Source: Martinezella tropici | GTDB lineage: Bacteria; Pseudomonadota; Alphaproteobacteria; Rhizobiales; Rhizobiaceae | DNA: 64,000 bases | Direction: 5' to 3' | NCBI GenBank assembly: GCA_000799755.1 | Contig: JUHI01000004.1 | Span: 186,001 to 250,000 of the forward strand | Shown here: one piece after another, positions 45,423-55,300 of the stretch | How positions within the stretch are numbered: the stretch's first letter is position 1 | How the letters are laid out: every line of letters starts with the position of its first letter | Notes under the pieces: model-generated | Told to the model about the DNA's origin: nothing | The model's database searches: none | Seen by the model: the letters and a program-made list of their open reading frames with translations, nothing else | Made by a program: the position numbers and the translations under genes

Positions 45423-45793
45423 TTAAGGCGTTTCGCGCCAGAGAGCTGCGCCAAGGGACGGCCGAAACAGATACCTGGATCGCCGAGATTGCCGCAGCTT
45501 ATCCCGAAGAGGCATGGACCGAGACGGCCCTAGAAGACACAACGGATGAGGTCGAATACGAGCTATGGTTCGACCTCTACTTTCGTGCCTGGGATCGCCT
45601 TCGCTACGATCGCTTCTATGGTGCCTTTGGTGGCGAAAGCCCGATCTCATATTCGGCGGTCAGCCAATATGCTCGCGATCACAATATCGCGGACAATGAT
45701 CACGAGATCTTCGTGACCTTTATGTCGGCGATAGACGCCGAATACCTCTCCATTGCTGCGGAACGTCAAAAGCAGCGGCAGCCAAGCCGCTGA
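44991..45793 (+). CDS. Tail assembly chaperone, -1 frameshift long form (GT-like)
   Basis: Reading with a -1 shift at GGGAAAC (45413-45419) joins the 143-aa short form to a 124-aa extension that starts LIKAFRARELRQG and ends at TGA 45791-45793, giving about 267 aa. The extension frame has no start codon near its beginning but is clearly coding: tryptophan- and tyrosine-rich segments (WFDLYFRAWDRLRYDRFYG, SYSAVSQYARDHN) and no stop over 372 bases. The T-like part would bind the tail tube protein. Standard gene callers miss this half. If the shift did not occur, ~370 bp before the tape measure would be unexplained. Confidence 0.85.
45413..45439 (+). promoter_or_regulatory. Programmed -1 ribosomal frameshift site
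   Basis: The heptamer G-GGA-AAC in the zero frame is followed at once by TGA, and seven bases later by a small stem (GGCG 45427-45430 with CGCC 45436-45439). Lambda uses GGGAAAG at the equivalent site. Confidence 0.85.
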
Positions 45794-45832
45794 GCGCTTC
45801 CGCAGCGCCCTCCCTGAAATCTGGATCATCCC

Positions 45833-48800
45833 ATGGCCGTAGAGCTTCGCAGTCTCCGCATCTCTGCCGATTTCGATGCCGCCGCCTATGTTCGCGGCGC
45901 GCAACAGAAGGTCGCGGCTGACAAGAGCATGGTGGCGTCGAGCAACGAAGCGGCTGCAGCGGCGGTGCGCGTCTCAACCTCCAATGATGCCGTCAACATC
46001 AAGGTTTCGTCGACGGTCAGCGCCCTGGAGCGTTTGAGCCGTCAGTATGTCGACGGCTATGGTGCTGCGCAGAAGTTCAATTCTGAGTTGCTGCGGCTTG
46101 CCAAGGCGTCCGATACGGGCACGGTATCCGCCGAGCAGCTGCAGCGGATCTACACCGGCGTATCGCAGCGCTTCGGCCTTACGGCGAATGCGACCGATCT
46201 CGCCGCACGCGGCTTCACTGGCCTTGCTGCCGCGATCGATACGGTCAATGCGAGCCTGCGCGAGCAGCAGCAGGCCGCGGCCGCCGCGACACGCATCGCT
46301 GAGCTGCAGCAGAAGTTCGACCCTGCTGCCGGTGCAGCCGCACGCCTTAGCACCGAGCTGAATGATTTGGCGGAAGCCGAACGTCTCGGCGTTCAGATTG
46401 CTGGCGGGTATGAATCGGCGCTCGATCAGCTGATCAACAAATTCGATGCCGGCTCGGCCGCGATCCGCCGCCAGGCGGAAGAATACGCCGCTCTCGCCAG
46501 AGCCGCACGTCAGGCACAAGCTGCCGATCAGGTGCAGGGTCAGTTCAACCGTGTCCTGAGCGTCCGCGATCCGCAGGAATTTAGCGGCACAGCGCGCCAA
46601 TCCGCATCAGTCTTCAGCGATCAGCTCGACCAGATGGACCAGCAGGCGCGCGCCAATGCGGCCGCGATGCAGTTGGCTGAGCAGGAGGCTGATCGCTACG
46701 CCAAGGCTGCAATCGACCTTCGTGGCGAGCTGGACCCCCTTTGGGCCGCACAGCGCAGACTGAACGACGAGTTGGAGCTTTACAATTCTCTGGCTGCGAA
46801 GGGGCTTATAAGCACCGAAGAGCTGGCGAAAGCGCAAAGCATGGCCCGCGCGAAAGTTACGGCAAACTCCAATCAACCTGGCAAGGGGATTTCTGACGGG
46901 GCTCAGCGTGCCAACGTTTCAAACATCGGCTTTCAGCTACAGGATATCGCGACCACGGGCGCATTCATGCCGTGGCAGACAGTAGCGCTGCAGCAGGGTC
47001 CGCAGCTTGCCTCCGCATTTTCAGGGCAGAGTGCCGGACAGGCAGTCAAATCTCTTGGCGCCGCTCTCGGCGAAGTCTTGAGCCTGTCTTCGCTTGCCGC
47101 CATCGGCTTTGCCGGCGCGGCCGCAGCTGCCATTCACTACTTCAGCACTGCATCATCCAGCGCCAAGACACTCGAAGACGCTCTGAAGGCGCAGAACGAT
47201 AGTCTCAAGATCCTGAAGGAAACCTATCATCAGGTTGCTGATGCCAGCAATATTTCCCCTAATCTAGGAGGTAATAGCCGAGCTAACGCCAGCCTGCGTT
47301 ACAATGATGCGGTCGCACAAGCCGTTGCCCGACAGGAGTCCAACAAGTACATCGCGCAATTGAGTGGCACTGGCGGATTTTTCTCGCCCTTGACGGGCGC
47401 CGGTACGCCTATTTCGGGACTTCAGAACCTGCAGGGCTACCAGAAAGTCTATCAGGGTCCGGTCAACGAATATTTGAACAGGATTCGAGCTGGTGGATCA
47501 TCCGATCCAAATGGCCTGCATCAGTCGATCGACAGCATATATCAATCCACCGTGCGGCAGCAGCCTGATGTTGCGGCTGAACAGTGGAAGAGCGCCGCCG
47601 ATGCGGCCGAAAGTTTGGTGCAGAACGCCCTTTCTGTCGACTCGACCATCAAAGTGCTTGGGGCTGACGGCAAGGAAGCAGCTCAATCCGTGAAGCCCTT
47701 TCAGGACGCCATTGTACGCCTGAAAATCGGCATTGCCGACAACCGCGCAGATTTCGCCAAGTTCGCCGAGGAGATCGAGGCCATCGGCAAGGCGACGGGC
47801 CTGACAAGGGTGGCGGACCAGATCATCGTTATGGGCAAAGACCTGAGCGACTACTATCAGGTCATGCAGCAGGTCAAGATCGAGCAGGACAGGCTGTTTA
47901 GCGATGTTGGCCCTGGTGGTCGGATCACCTCTCAGGGACCGACCAGTCGCGCCGACAATGACAATTATAGCCGATGGCTGTCTGAGCAGCAGCAGACCAT
48001 GCGTCAGTCTCAGCGCAGCTTTTTGGCTGAGACGCTGAGTCTCAATGCGCGCTCGCCACAAGAGCGGCGCACCGCAGCAATGGCGCAGGCGCGTCTGGAA
48101 GTGGTGCCGGGCGAAGGCGTGCAGGCCAAGAACCAGCGCGTCAACATGGCCGGTCAATCGGCTTACATGGCGGCCTACACACAGCAAAAGGAGGCGCTCG
48201 ACGATTTCGAGCGTTCGCTTCAGAAGGCCAACGATGACCAGCAATTGCAGATATCACTGATCGGCAAGAGTGGCGCCGCAGCGGAGCAGGTCCGCGCTCA
48301 ATACGAGTCGATGGCGCAGCTCCGTTCAATCGCCAATCGCAATGGCGTAACGGAAGAGCAGGAATTTCAGCGGATCTTTGCCAAGCAAATCGACCTGATC
48401 AGGTCGGCATCAATTGAATATGGCAAGTTGGCCGAGTCCCGCGCCCGCACTCAGCTATCCGACAACGTCCAGTTCCAGCAAGATCAGCTTGGTCGCTCGC
48501 CGCAGCAGCGGACGATCGCCGAACAGCAGCGCTCTGCGGGCCTGCCGATTGACTTCCTTTCGCCACAGGCAAAGCAGATTGCTGACCTCGATACGGCGCA
48601 GCGACAGCGGGAGATGGATAGGCAGCGCGCCTCGTATGAAGCGCAGATCGCAACGATCGGTGCGCGCACCTCTGCCGAGCGGATCGCTGCAGCCCGAAAG
48701 ACGGCCGAAGCACAAGCGGGCGACAACGACACGGAGCCGGAGAAGCGGCAGAAGGCTGATCAGGCTGAAAGCCTCGCTCGCGCACAGGAAGCGCGCCAGC

Positions 48801-50614
48801 TTGCCGATGCGCAGCGCGAACGGCTGCTATCGCTCAATCAGTCCGTCGCGGCGCAACAGCAGGAAGTCTCGCTGATCGGCAAGACCATCGGCGAAGCGAC
48901 GGCGCTCCGGACGGCCTACGAGCTGATTTCACAGCTGCGCATGGAAGCGGCGAAGAACGGCACGCAGGTCGACGAAAAAGAGATCGAGATGATCCAGCAG
49001 AAGGCGCGCGAGCTTGGCCGCCTGGCTGAACTTTACGCCAAGGCCAGCCTGCGCAACGATCTGTCCTTTGAGCGCGACCAGCTTTTCCGCTCGGATGGCG
49101 ACCAGCAGATTGCCTCGCGCCTCCGTTCGTCCGGCTTGCCTGTCGACCTGAACTCTGCCGAAGCGAACGCCATTCGCGATAACATGAAAATTCAGGAGCT
49201 GCGCGATGGCGTGAAGGGCTTCTTCAGCGATTTCCGTGATGGCTTGCTGCAGGGCGATAGCCTCGGGCAGTCCCTCGGCAATGCGATCCTGAAGGCCTTG
49301 ACCAACGTTGCGACGAAGATCACGGATTCGCTATTTACCGATCTGACCAATGCGATCCTTGGGAGCGGCAAACCGGGTGGCGGCGGCCTTCTCGGCTTGC
49401 TTGGCATCGGCTCGTCTCAGCCAGCAGCAAATGACAATAAGGTTGTAGCTGACACGACGCTGAGCGCGGTTCTCGGCATCCCTGCAGCCGCAAACCAGAA
49501 CTTACCCGGCAACATGAATGCTTATGGTGCTGCCATTCGCGGCATCGAGAGCGGCGGCAACTATTCGGCCCTTGGTCCTGTTCTGTCTTCCGGTGATCGG
49601 GCCTATGGTGCCTATCAGGTCATGGGCGCCAATATCCCGTCATGGACCAAGGGCGCGCTTGGCTCTTCCCTGTCGCCTTCGCAGTTCCTCGCCAGCCAGA
49701 GCGCGCAGGACGCTGTCTTTAATAAATACTTTGGGCAGTCGCTTTCGAAGTTCGGCAACCCGCAGGATGCCGCCAGTGTCTGGTTTACCGGCCGCCCCTT
49801 GGCGCAGGGTGCCGGAGCCAGCGACATCTTTGGCACGACAGGTTCGTCTTATGTCGACAAGTTCAACACCTCGCTTGGCAGGCTCGATTCCACCGTCACA
49901 TCAGCGACCGGAAGCGTCGGCGGCCTTTCCTCGGCGACCGGTTCTGCTGCCGATGGCCTGACGAACTTCGGCGGCGGCCTCAATCAGTTCGGTCAGCAGC
50001 TTTCCTCTAGTATTTCCTCTGGATCTGGCGGCGGCGGTGGCGGCGGACTGTTCGGATGGGTCGGCAAGCTCTTCGGCTTTGGCGGCAGTAGCGGCGGCTT
50101 CGATATCGGTTCGGGTGCGACACCTGTTACCGGCTTCGATCCCTTTGCCGCCTACGCTGGCGCCGGTTTTGCAGGTGGCGGCTACACCGGCCCCGGTGGC
50201 AAGTTTGAGGAAGCCGGCACGGTCCATCGCGGCGAAATCGTCTGGAGTCAGGATGACATTGCGCGTTGGGGCGGTGTCGAGAATGTCGACCGCATGCGCA
50301 TGGGTCGCCCTGCCTATAGCGGCATGCCGCGCTACGGCTATGCGGATGGCGGTATTGTCGGCGCACCGCCGCGGCGCTCGACGATCGGCGATGCAACAGA
50401 GCGTCACCAGCAACGGATGGAACGGTCTGCATCCGCTGTCGATGTCGGCGTGGGTGTGTCGGTCGACGAAGAAGGCAACCTCAAGGCCTACGTGAAGAGC
50501 GTATCGCGCCGCGAGGCGGAAGCAGCAAGCACCGCTGCGGTTACAGACTTTAGCCGCAACCGGATGCCGTTGCGCCTGCAGGAGATCAATCGCTCCCCGA
50601 GGAAGATCGGATGA
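45833..50614 (+). CDS. Tape measure protein with embedded muramidase-like domain
   Basis: 1593 aa. Long alanine/glutamine-rich coiled coils fill most of the protein, broken by a hydrophobic segment near 410-435 (SSLAAIGFAGAAAAAIHYF). A repeated block LAQ...SLIGKSGAAAEQVRAQYESM occurs near 805 and a relative near 1010. At about 1225-1345 lies a lysozyme/transglycosylase-like domain (AIRGIESGGNYSALGP, GAYQVMGANIPSWTKGALG), where the Glu in IESGG is the likely catalytic acid. A Gly-rich C-terminus follows. The protein sets tail length and probably helps open the cell wall during DNA entry. By its size the tail would be roughly 240 nm. Confidence 0.92.
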   Translation: MAVELRSLRISADFDAAAYVRGAQQKVAADKSMVASSNEAAAAAVRVSTSNDAVNIKVSSTVSALERLSRQYVDGYGAAQKFNSELLRLAKASDTGTVSAEQLQRIYTGVSQRFGLTANATDLAARGFTGLAAAIDTVNASLREQQQAAAAATRIAELQQKFDPAAGAAARLSTELNDLAEAERLGVQIAGGYESALDQLINKFDAGSAAIRRQAEEYAALARAARQAQAADQVQGQFNRVLSVRDPQEFSGTARQSASVFSDQLDQMDQQARANAAAMQLAEQEADRYAKAAIDLRGELDPLWAAQRRLNDELELYNSLAAKGLISTEELAKAQSMARAKVTANSNQPGKGISDGAQRANVSNIGFQLQDIATTGAFMPWQTVALQQGPQLASAFSGQSAGQAVKSLGAALGEVLSLSSLAAIGFAGAAAAAIHYFSTASSSAKTLEDALKAQNDSLKILKETYHQVADASNISPNLGGNSRANASLRYNDAVAQAVARQESNKYIAQLSGTGGFFSPLTGAGTPISGLQNLQGYQKVYQGPVNEYLNRIRAGGSSDPNGLHQSIDSIYQSTVRQQPDVAAEQWKSAADAAESLVQNALSVDSTIKVLGADGKEAAQSVKPFQDAIVRLKIGIADNRADFAKFAEEIEAIGKATGLTRVADQIIVMGKDLSDYYQVMQQVKIEQDRLFSDVGPGGRITSQGPTSRADNDNYSRWLSEQQQTMRQSQRSFLAETLSLNARSPQERRTAAMAQARLEVVPGEGVQAKNQRVNMAGQSAYMAAYTQQKEALDDFERSLQKANDDQQLQISLIGKSGAAAEQVRAQYESMAQLRSIANRNGVTEEQEFQRIFAKQIDLIRSASIEYGKLAESRARTQLSDNVQFQQDQLGRSPQQRTIAEQQRSAGLPIDFLSPQAKQIADLDTAQRQREMDRQRASYEAQIATIGARTSAERIAAARKTAEAQAGDNDTEPEKRQKADQAESLARAQEARQLADAQRERLLSLNQSVAAQQQEVSLIGKTIGEATALRTAYELISQLRMEAAKNGTQVDEKEIEMIQQKARELGRLAELYAKASLRNDLSFERDQLFRSDGDQQIASRLRSSGLPVDLNSAEANAIRDNMKIQELRDGVKGFFSDFRDGLLQGDSLGQSLGNAILKALTNVATKITDSLFTDLTNAILGSGKPGGGGLLGLLGIGSSQPAANDNKVVADTTLSAVLGIPAAANQNLPGNMNAYGAAIRGIESGGNYSALGPVLSSGDRAYGAYQVMGANIPSWTKGALGSSLSPSQFLASQSAQDAVFNKYFGQSLSKFGNPQDAASVWFTGRPLAQGAGASDIFGTTGSSYVDKFNTSLGRLDSTVTSATGSVGGLSSATGSAADGLTNFGGGLNQFGQQLSSSISSGSGGGGGGGLFGWVGKLFGFGGSSGGFDIGSGATPVTGFDPFAAYAGAGFAGGGYTGPGGKFEEAGTVHRGEIVWSQDDIARWGGVENVDRMRMGRPAYSGMPRYGYADGGIVGAPPRRSTIGDATERHQQRMERSASAVDVGVGVSVDEEGNLKAYVKSVSRREAEAASTAAVTDFSRNRMPLRLQEINRSPRKIG

Positions 50615-51264
50615 CCGTTTCCTATCCATATTCCCTGGCCTACTTCGCCGACATCCTCCGGATCTCAAGCGTGATCTGGGATGTGCAGCGCAACGACCAG
50701 TTTTCGGGAACGGGAGATGGCCGCGTTTGGCAGGCAGAGCTTGCGACACCGCTGTGGATCGGCACGGTCAGCCTGATCAAGATGGAGAACGACGCCGCCA
50801 AGCAGATCGCCGCCATGATCCGCAAGCTGCACGGCGCGCAGGAGGCGATGTTTATCTACGATCCCCTGTCGAAGTATCCGCAGTTCGATCCCGATGGCAG
50901 CATCATCGGAACGCGGGTCGTGACGATCGGGGCTGTTGCGGCGGATCTCGACGGCCTGAGCCTGCGGAACCTGCCGCCAGGCTATCGGCTCACGGTCGGC
51001 GACAAGATGCAGATTGCCTACAGCGCCAACCCGACCCGCTATGCCTTCCTTGAGGTGTCGGAAAACGTTGTTGCGGATGGACAGGGTACAACGCCGGTCT
51101 TTGGCGTCTTTCCGCATGTCTCTGCCGGCATTGCTGCCAATCTGCAGGTTACGCTGGTGAAGCCAGCGTGCCGGTGTGTCGTCGTTCCCGGCAGCCATAA
51201 CCCCGGCACGGCGGCAAAGATGCATACCGAAGGCGCGGGCTTCAAGGTTATTCAGAAGAAGTAA
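50611..51264 (+). CDS. Distal tail protein
   Basis: 217 aa, beta-rich. SVIWDVQRNDQFSGTGDGRVWQAELATP and MIRKLHGAQEAMFIYDP in the first half are characteristic of distal-tail/ DUF2460-like components placed just after the tape measure. The ending KVIQKK is short. It overlaps the tape measure stop by ATGA. Probably forms the ring at the tail tip that receives the baseplate hub. Confidence 0.72.
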   Translation: MTVSYPYSLAYFADILRISSVIWDVQRNDQFSGTGDGRVWQAELATPLWIGTVSLIKMENDAAKQIAAMIRKLHGAQEAMFIYDPLSKYPQFDPDGSIIGTRVVTIGAVAADLDGLSLRNLPPGYRLTVGDKMQIAYSANPTRYAFLEVSENVVADGQGTTPVFGVFPHVSAGIAANLQVTLVKPACRCVVVPGSHNPGTAAKMHTEGAGFKVIQKK

Positions 51265-51266
51265 TC

Positions 51267-51890
51267 ATGAAAAATCTAGTTCCGAATTTCACCGCAGCCC
51301 TTCAAGCTGCGCGCGATGAAGGCTTGTCGACGCGCAGCCTCGTCTATTTTTCCGTCAAGAAGTTTGACGGAACGCCGGTTGAGCTGGGCCTTTGGACCGG
51401 CGACGAGGATATCTCGATTTCCGTTGTCTCTGGCGTGACCGGCCTGGTGGTGACCAGAAACTATTACGGCAATGGGCTGGTGACCGATATCGATCCGATC
51501 CCGCGCGTTTCCGATCTGAGCATTCAGACCATCACGGTCACCCTCAGCCAGATCCCTGATGTCACGCAGCAGCTGGTGCGCGGCTACGATATCAGGCTCG
51601 GGAAGGTCGAAATTCACCGGGTTGCCCTGCATCCGAAGAGCCGGCGCCCCGTTTCCATGCCGGAACTGGAATTCATGGGCGAGATCGACGGCTCGCCCAT
51701 CGATACGCCAGCTGTCGGCGAAGACGGCGGCATTGATATCCGTTGCGTGTCCGACGCCATTTCGATGCTCGAAATCAAGAATCCGCTGAAGTCATCCTAT
51801 GAGGGGCAGAAGCGGCGCGGCGGCGACGAGATCGGCAAATATGCCAGCACCGTCGCCACCTGGGATATTCCATGGGGCAAAAAGAAATGA
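51267..51890 (+). CDS. Baseplate hub protein (DUF2163-like)
   Basis: 207 aa. SVKKFDGTPVELGLWTGDED, TRNYYGNGLVTDIDPI and QTITVTLSQIPDVTQQLVRGYDI are typical of hub proteins between distal tail and peptidase genes in GTA-like tail tips. It is shorter than GTA gp13. It ends GKKK and overlaps the next start by ATGA. Confidence 0.75.
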   Translation: MKNLVPNFTAALQAARDEGLSTRSLVYFSVKKFDGTPVELGLWTGDEDISISVVSGVTGLVVTRNYYGNGLVTDIDPIPRVSDLSIQTITVTLSQIPDVTQQLVRGYDIRLGKVEIHRVALHPKSRRPVSMPELEFMGEIDGSPIDTPAVGEDGGIDIRCVSDAISMLEIKNPLKSSYEGQKRRGGDEIGKYASTVATWDIPWGKKK

Positions 51891-52318
51891 TCGAAGCTCT
51901 ATCCCGCCGTCCCGACTGGCGCTCCCGCATGGCTGCGGCGATCGACATCGTCAAGCATCGCTCCTTCGGCTGGCGCGACTGCGATTGCGTCTCAGGTCTT
52001 GCTGCTCCGCTGGTGACCGCCATGACCGGCGTTGACCTGTTCGCACAGCACGCCGGCCAATATACCGACGCCGACAGCGCCTATCGCCTTATGCAGGATC
52101 TTGGCTTTGACGACCTTGCCGACCTCGTCGGCAGCTTCCTGCCGGAACATGAGCATATCTCGCGTGCCTCCATGGGCGATATCGCGGCCATAGAGGTCCC
52201 GACCCGCTTCAGGCATGCGCTCGGCATCGTCGATGGCGAGCGCATTTTCGTGCTTTCGGAGACCGGCTTCGGCACGGTCGATCTGCTGACCGCCGCTCGG
52301 GCCTTCAAGGTCGGATAA
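51887..52318 (+). CDS. NlpC/P60-related tail tip protein (DUF6950-like)
   Basis: 143 aa. WRDCDCVSGLAAPLVTAMTG near 32-50 is the cysteine region that replaces the NlpC/P60 signature; GDIAAIEV and HALGIVDGERIFVLSETGFGTV supply the later His-containing strands. Such proteins sit in the tail tip and may cut peptidoglycan peptides, though proof of activity is lacking for DUF6950. The ATG at 51887 overlaps the previous stop. Confidence 0.72.
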   Translation: MIEALSRRPDWRSRMAAAIDIVKHRSFGWRDCDCVSGLAAPLVTAMTGVDLFAQHAGQYTDADSAYRLMQDLGFDDLADLVGSFLPEHEHISRASMGDIAAIEVPTRFRHALGIVDGERIFVLSETGFGTVDLLTAARAFKVG

Positions 52319-52321
52319 ATC

Positions 52322-55300
52322 ATGAAGCTCTTCATTCTCGTCCTGAACGTCATCGGCTTCTGGCTGATGGCGGACCCGGCGCATGCCGATCCGATCATCA
52401 CCATGATCGCGACCGCCATCGCAAAGGGTGGCATCGGCGCGTTTCTCATCAAGACGCTGGTTAGTACGGTCCTGACGCTCGGCGTGTCATTGCTGCAAAA
52501 GGCGATGCAGAAAAAGCCGGAGCAGGAAACCGGCGTCAAGATCGAGGTCCGCATGGGCGACGATCTGCCCATGTCGTTCCTGTTGGGCAAATACGCGACG
52601 GCCGGCAAGCGGAAATATATCAACACCTGGGGCGACGACGGCAAGACGCCGAATGCCTACCTGGTCGATGTGCTGGAGATCGGCTGCATGCCGAGCTTCG
52701 CCGGTCCGTTGGGACTGACCAGCGTCTGGTTTGATGACCAGAAATGCGGCGTCCGGTGGGATCAGCCGCACCCGGACGGTCGCGGCTATCCTGTCGTCGA
52801 GTACCGGGACCGAAAGGGCAATGATTATCTCTGGATAAAATACCTCGACGGCACACAGGGCCTCGATCCCTACCTGTTTGCCAAGTTCGGCGCAGATCCG
52901 GAGCGGCCGTGGCTGCCGTCGATGATCGGTCGCGGTTGCCAGCTTGTTATCGTGACCGCACGCTATAATTCCGATTTCTTCTCTGGCGTGCCTGCCGGCG
53001 TATTTGAGCCGCATCCATTGCCGCTTTACGACGTAAGGAAGGATTCGACCAATGGCGGCTACGGCTCGCATCGTTGGGGCGATGTCTCCACTTACGAGCC
53101 GTCCACCAACAACGCGGTGGTAGCCTACAACATCATTCGCGGCATTTATTATAATGACGAGTGGATGTTCGGCGGCCAGAACCTCGCGCCGCATCGCCTG
53201 CCGGCGTCGAACTGGATCGCCGCGGCGAATGAGTGCGATCGTCAGATTGATCTTGCGGCTGGCGGCACGGAAAACCAATTCAGGGCCGGATATGAGGTGA
53301 CCGGCGATGATCAGCCGCTCGATGTCGTCGATACCTTGCGCGGCGGATGTTCAGGCCGTCTCGCGGAAAATGGCGGCATCTTCAAGATGCTCGTCGGCGG
53401 TGTCGGCTCACCGGTCTATAGCTTCACCGACAATGAGATCCTTGTCACCAAAGGGCAGAGCTACGATCCGTTCCCGACGCTGAGCGCAACCTATAATGCC
53501 GTCGAGGCAACCTATCCGGAGCCTGCCGAAAAATGGGCGATGAAGGATGCGCCCGCCCTTTATAACGCGGATCTTGAAGCTGAAGACGGCAACCGTCGCT
53601 TGCCAGTTGGCCTGAAATTTCCGTCGACGCCCTTTGCAACGCAGGTCCAGCGCCTGATGCGTGCAATGATTCTGGACTATCGGCGCTTCCGCACCCACCA
53701 GTTCTACCTGCCGCCAGAAGCCTATGCGCTGGAGGCAAACGATGTCGTCGCGTGGTCGTCGACAAGCCAGGGCTATAACAACAAGAAGTTCATCGTCGTT
53801 CAGATCGACGGTCATCCGGACACAAATCAGCTTGTCACGCTGAAAGAGGTCGACCCGTCAGATCATGATTGGAGCAAGAATTTCGAGCTGCCGACGACGA
53901 TCGGCTGGACCGGCTCTATATCGGCGCCGCCACAGCCCATGCAGGGCTGGTCAGTGCAGAAGGAAATTATACGGGACGCGAACGGCGTGCCGCGCCGGCC
54001 AGCGATCCGCGTTAGCTGTACGCCGGATCTCGACGACGTTTTGCAGGTTCAGGTTACGGTCCAGCTGAAGGCAAGCGGCAACATCGTCTTTGACAGCACC
54101 TCCTATCCCTATGCCGAGCCGTTCAGCTGGCTGGTGTCGGGTGACTGGTGCCTGCCGTCGACTGCCTACCAGGTGCGCGGCAAGCTCATACCCTATACGA
54201 ACCGCCCGACCCTGTTTTCCGATTGGATTGATGTCACTACGGATGACACGCGGCTGTCGATCTCGGAACTGACGGCAGACATCATCGCGGCATTTGCCAA
54301 GCTGCAGGACTGGATCAACGACGAGCTTCCGGATCAGATCCTCGAAAACGCGCAGGCGATCCTCGACGAGGTGCAGGCGCGCGTTGATGCGATTGCCTCC
54401 GAGGAATCGCAGCGGGTGGCCGGCGCCTTGGAAGCGTCGAGCCGCTATCGGGATCTGGTCAGGGAAATCGCATCGATCCGCGACTATGCCGCCGATCTCG
54501 CCAATGCATCCTATACGCAGAAGGAACAGCTTCGCCAGTCGCTGACCGCGCGCATCGGCGATGTCGTCGCCAACTTCACCGATCAGATCACGGTCGCGGT
54601 CTCGGCCAATGCCGCGCTGGCGCTTCGCGTCACGACGATCGAGGCCGGAACGGGCAGCCTGCAGGCGCAGATCACGCAGGTTGATCGGGCGCGAGCCGAT
54701 GACTATCAGGCTCTGTCCGACCGCATGTCGCTGCAATCGGCCGGCACGGATAATCAGTTCGATCCGGCCGCAAATGCGCTCTGGACCTTCGACACGACCG
54801 TGCTCGGCTGGACAGGCAACGGTAATCCCACGGTCGCGAACGGCTTCCTGCGTCCAGCGGACCATGCGACTGATCCTTATGTGCTATCTCCGACTGGCCT
54901 TGGCGTCGTGGGTAATGCTTCGCGGCAGATCCGCGCCCGCATCCGCCGAACAGGCGCACCGGTTTGGGAGGGTATCGCCTGGTGGAAGGCAGCTTCCGAT
55001 GCGGGATGGGATATCGCGCGCCAGCTGGTGCTGAGTGCACCTGATTTCAATCTCGACGGCGTGGCGCTGGTCACCTTCAACATGGCCTGGTCGGGAACGA
55101 TCGACCAGATCCGCATCGATCTCTCGTCGGCACAAACGGCGACGGACTATTTCGAGTTCGACTGGATCGCCATCGGCTCGCCGTCGCCAGGCGCTTCGCG
55201 TGCCGAGCTGGCGGCCGAACAACAGGCGCGCGCTTCCGGCGACAGTGCCAATGCGCAGGCAATAACCTCCCTGCAGGCACAGCTTGCGACCACAAACGGG

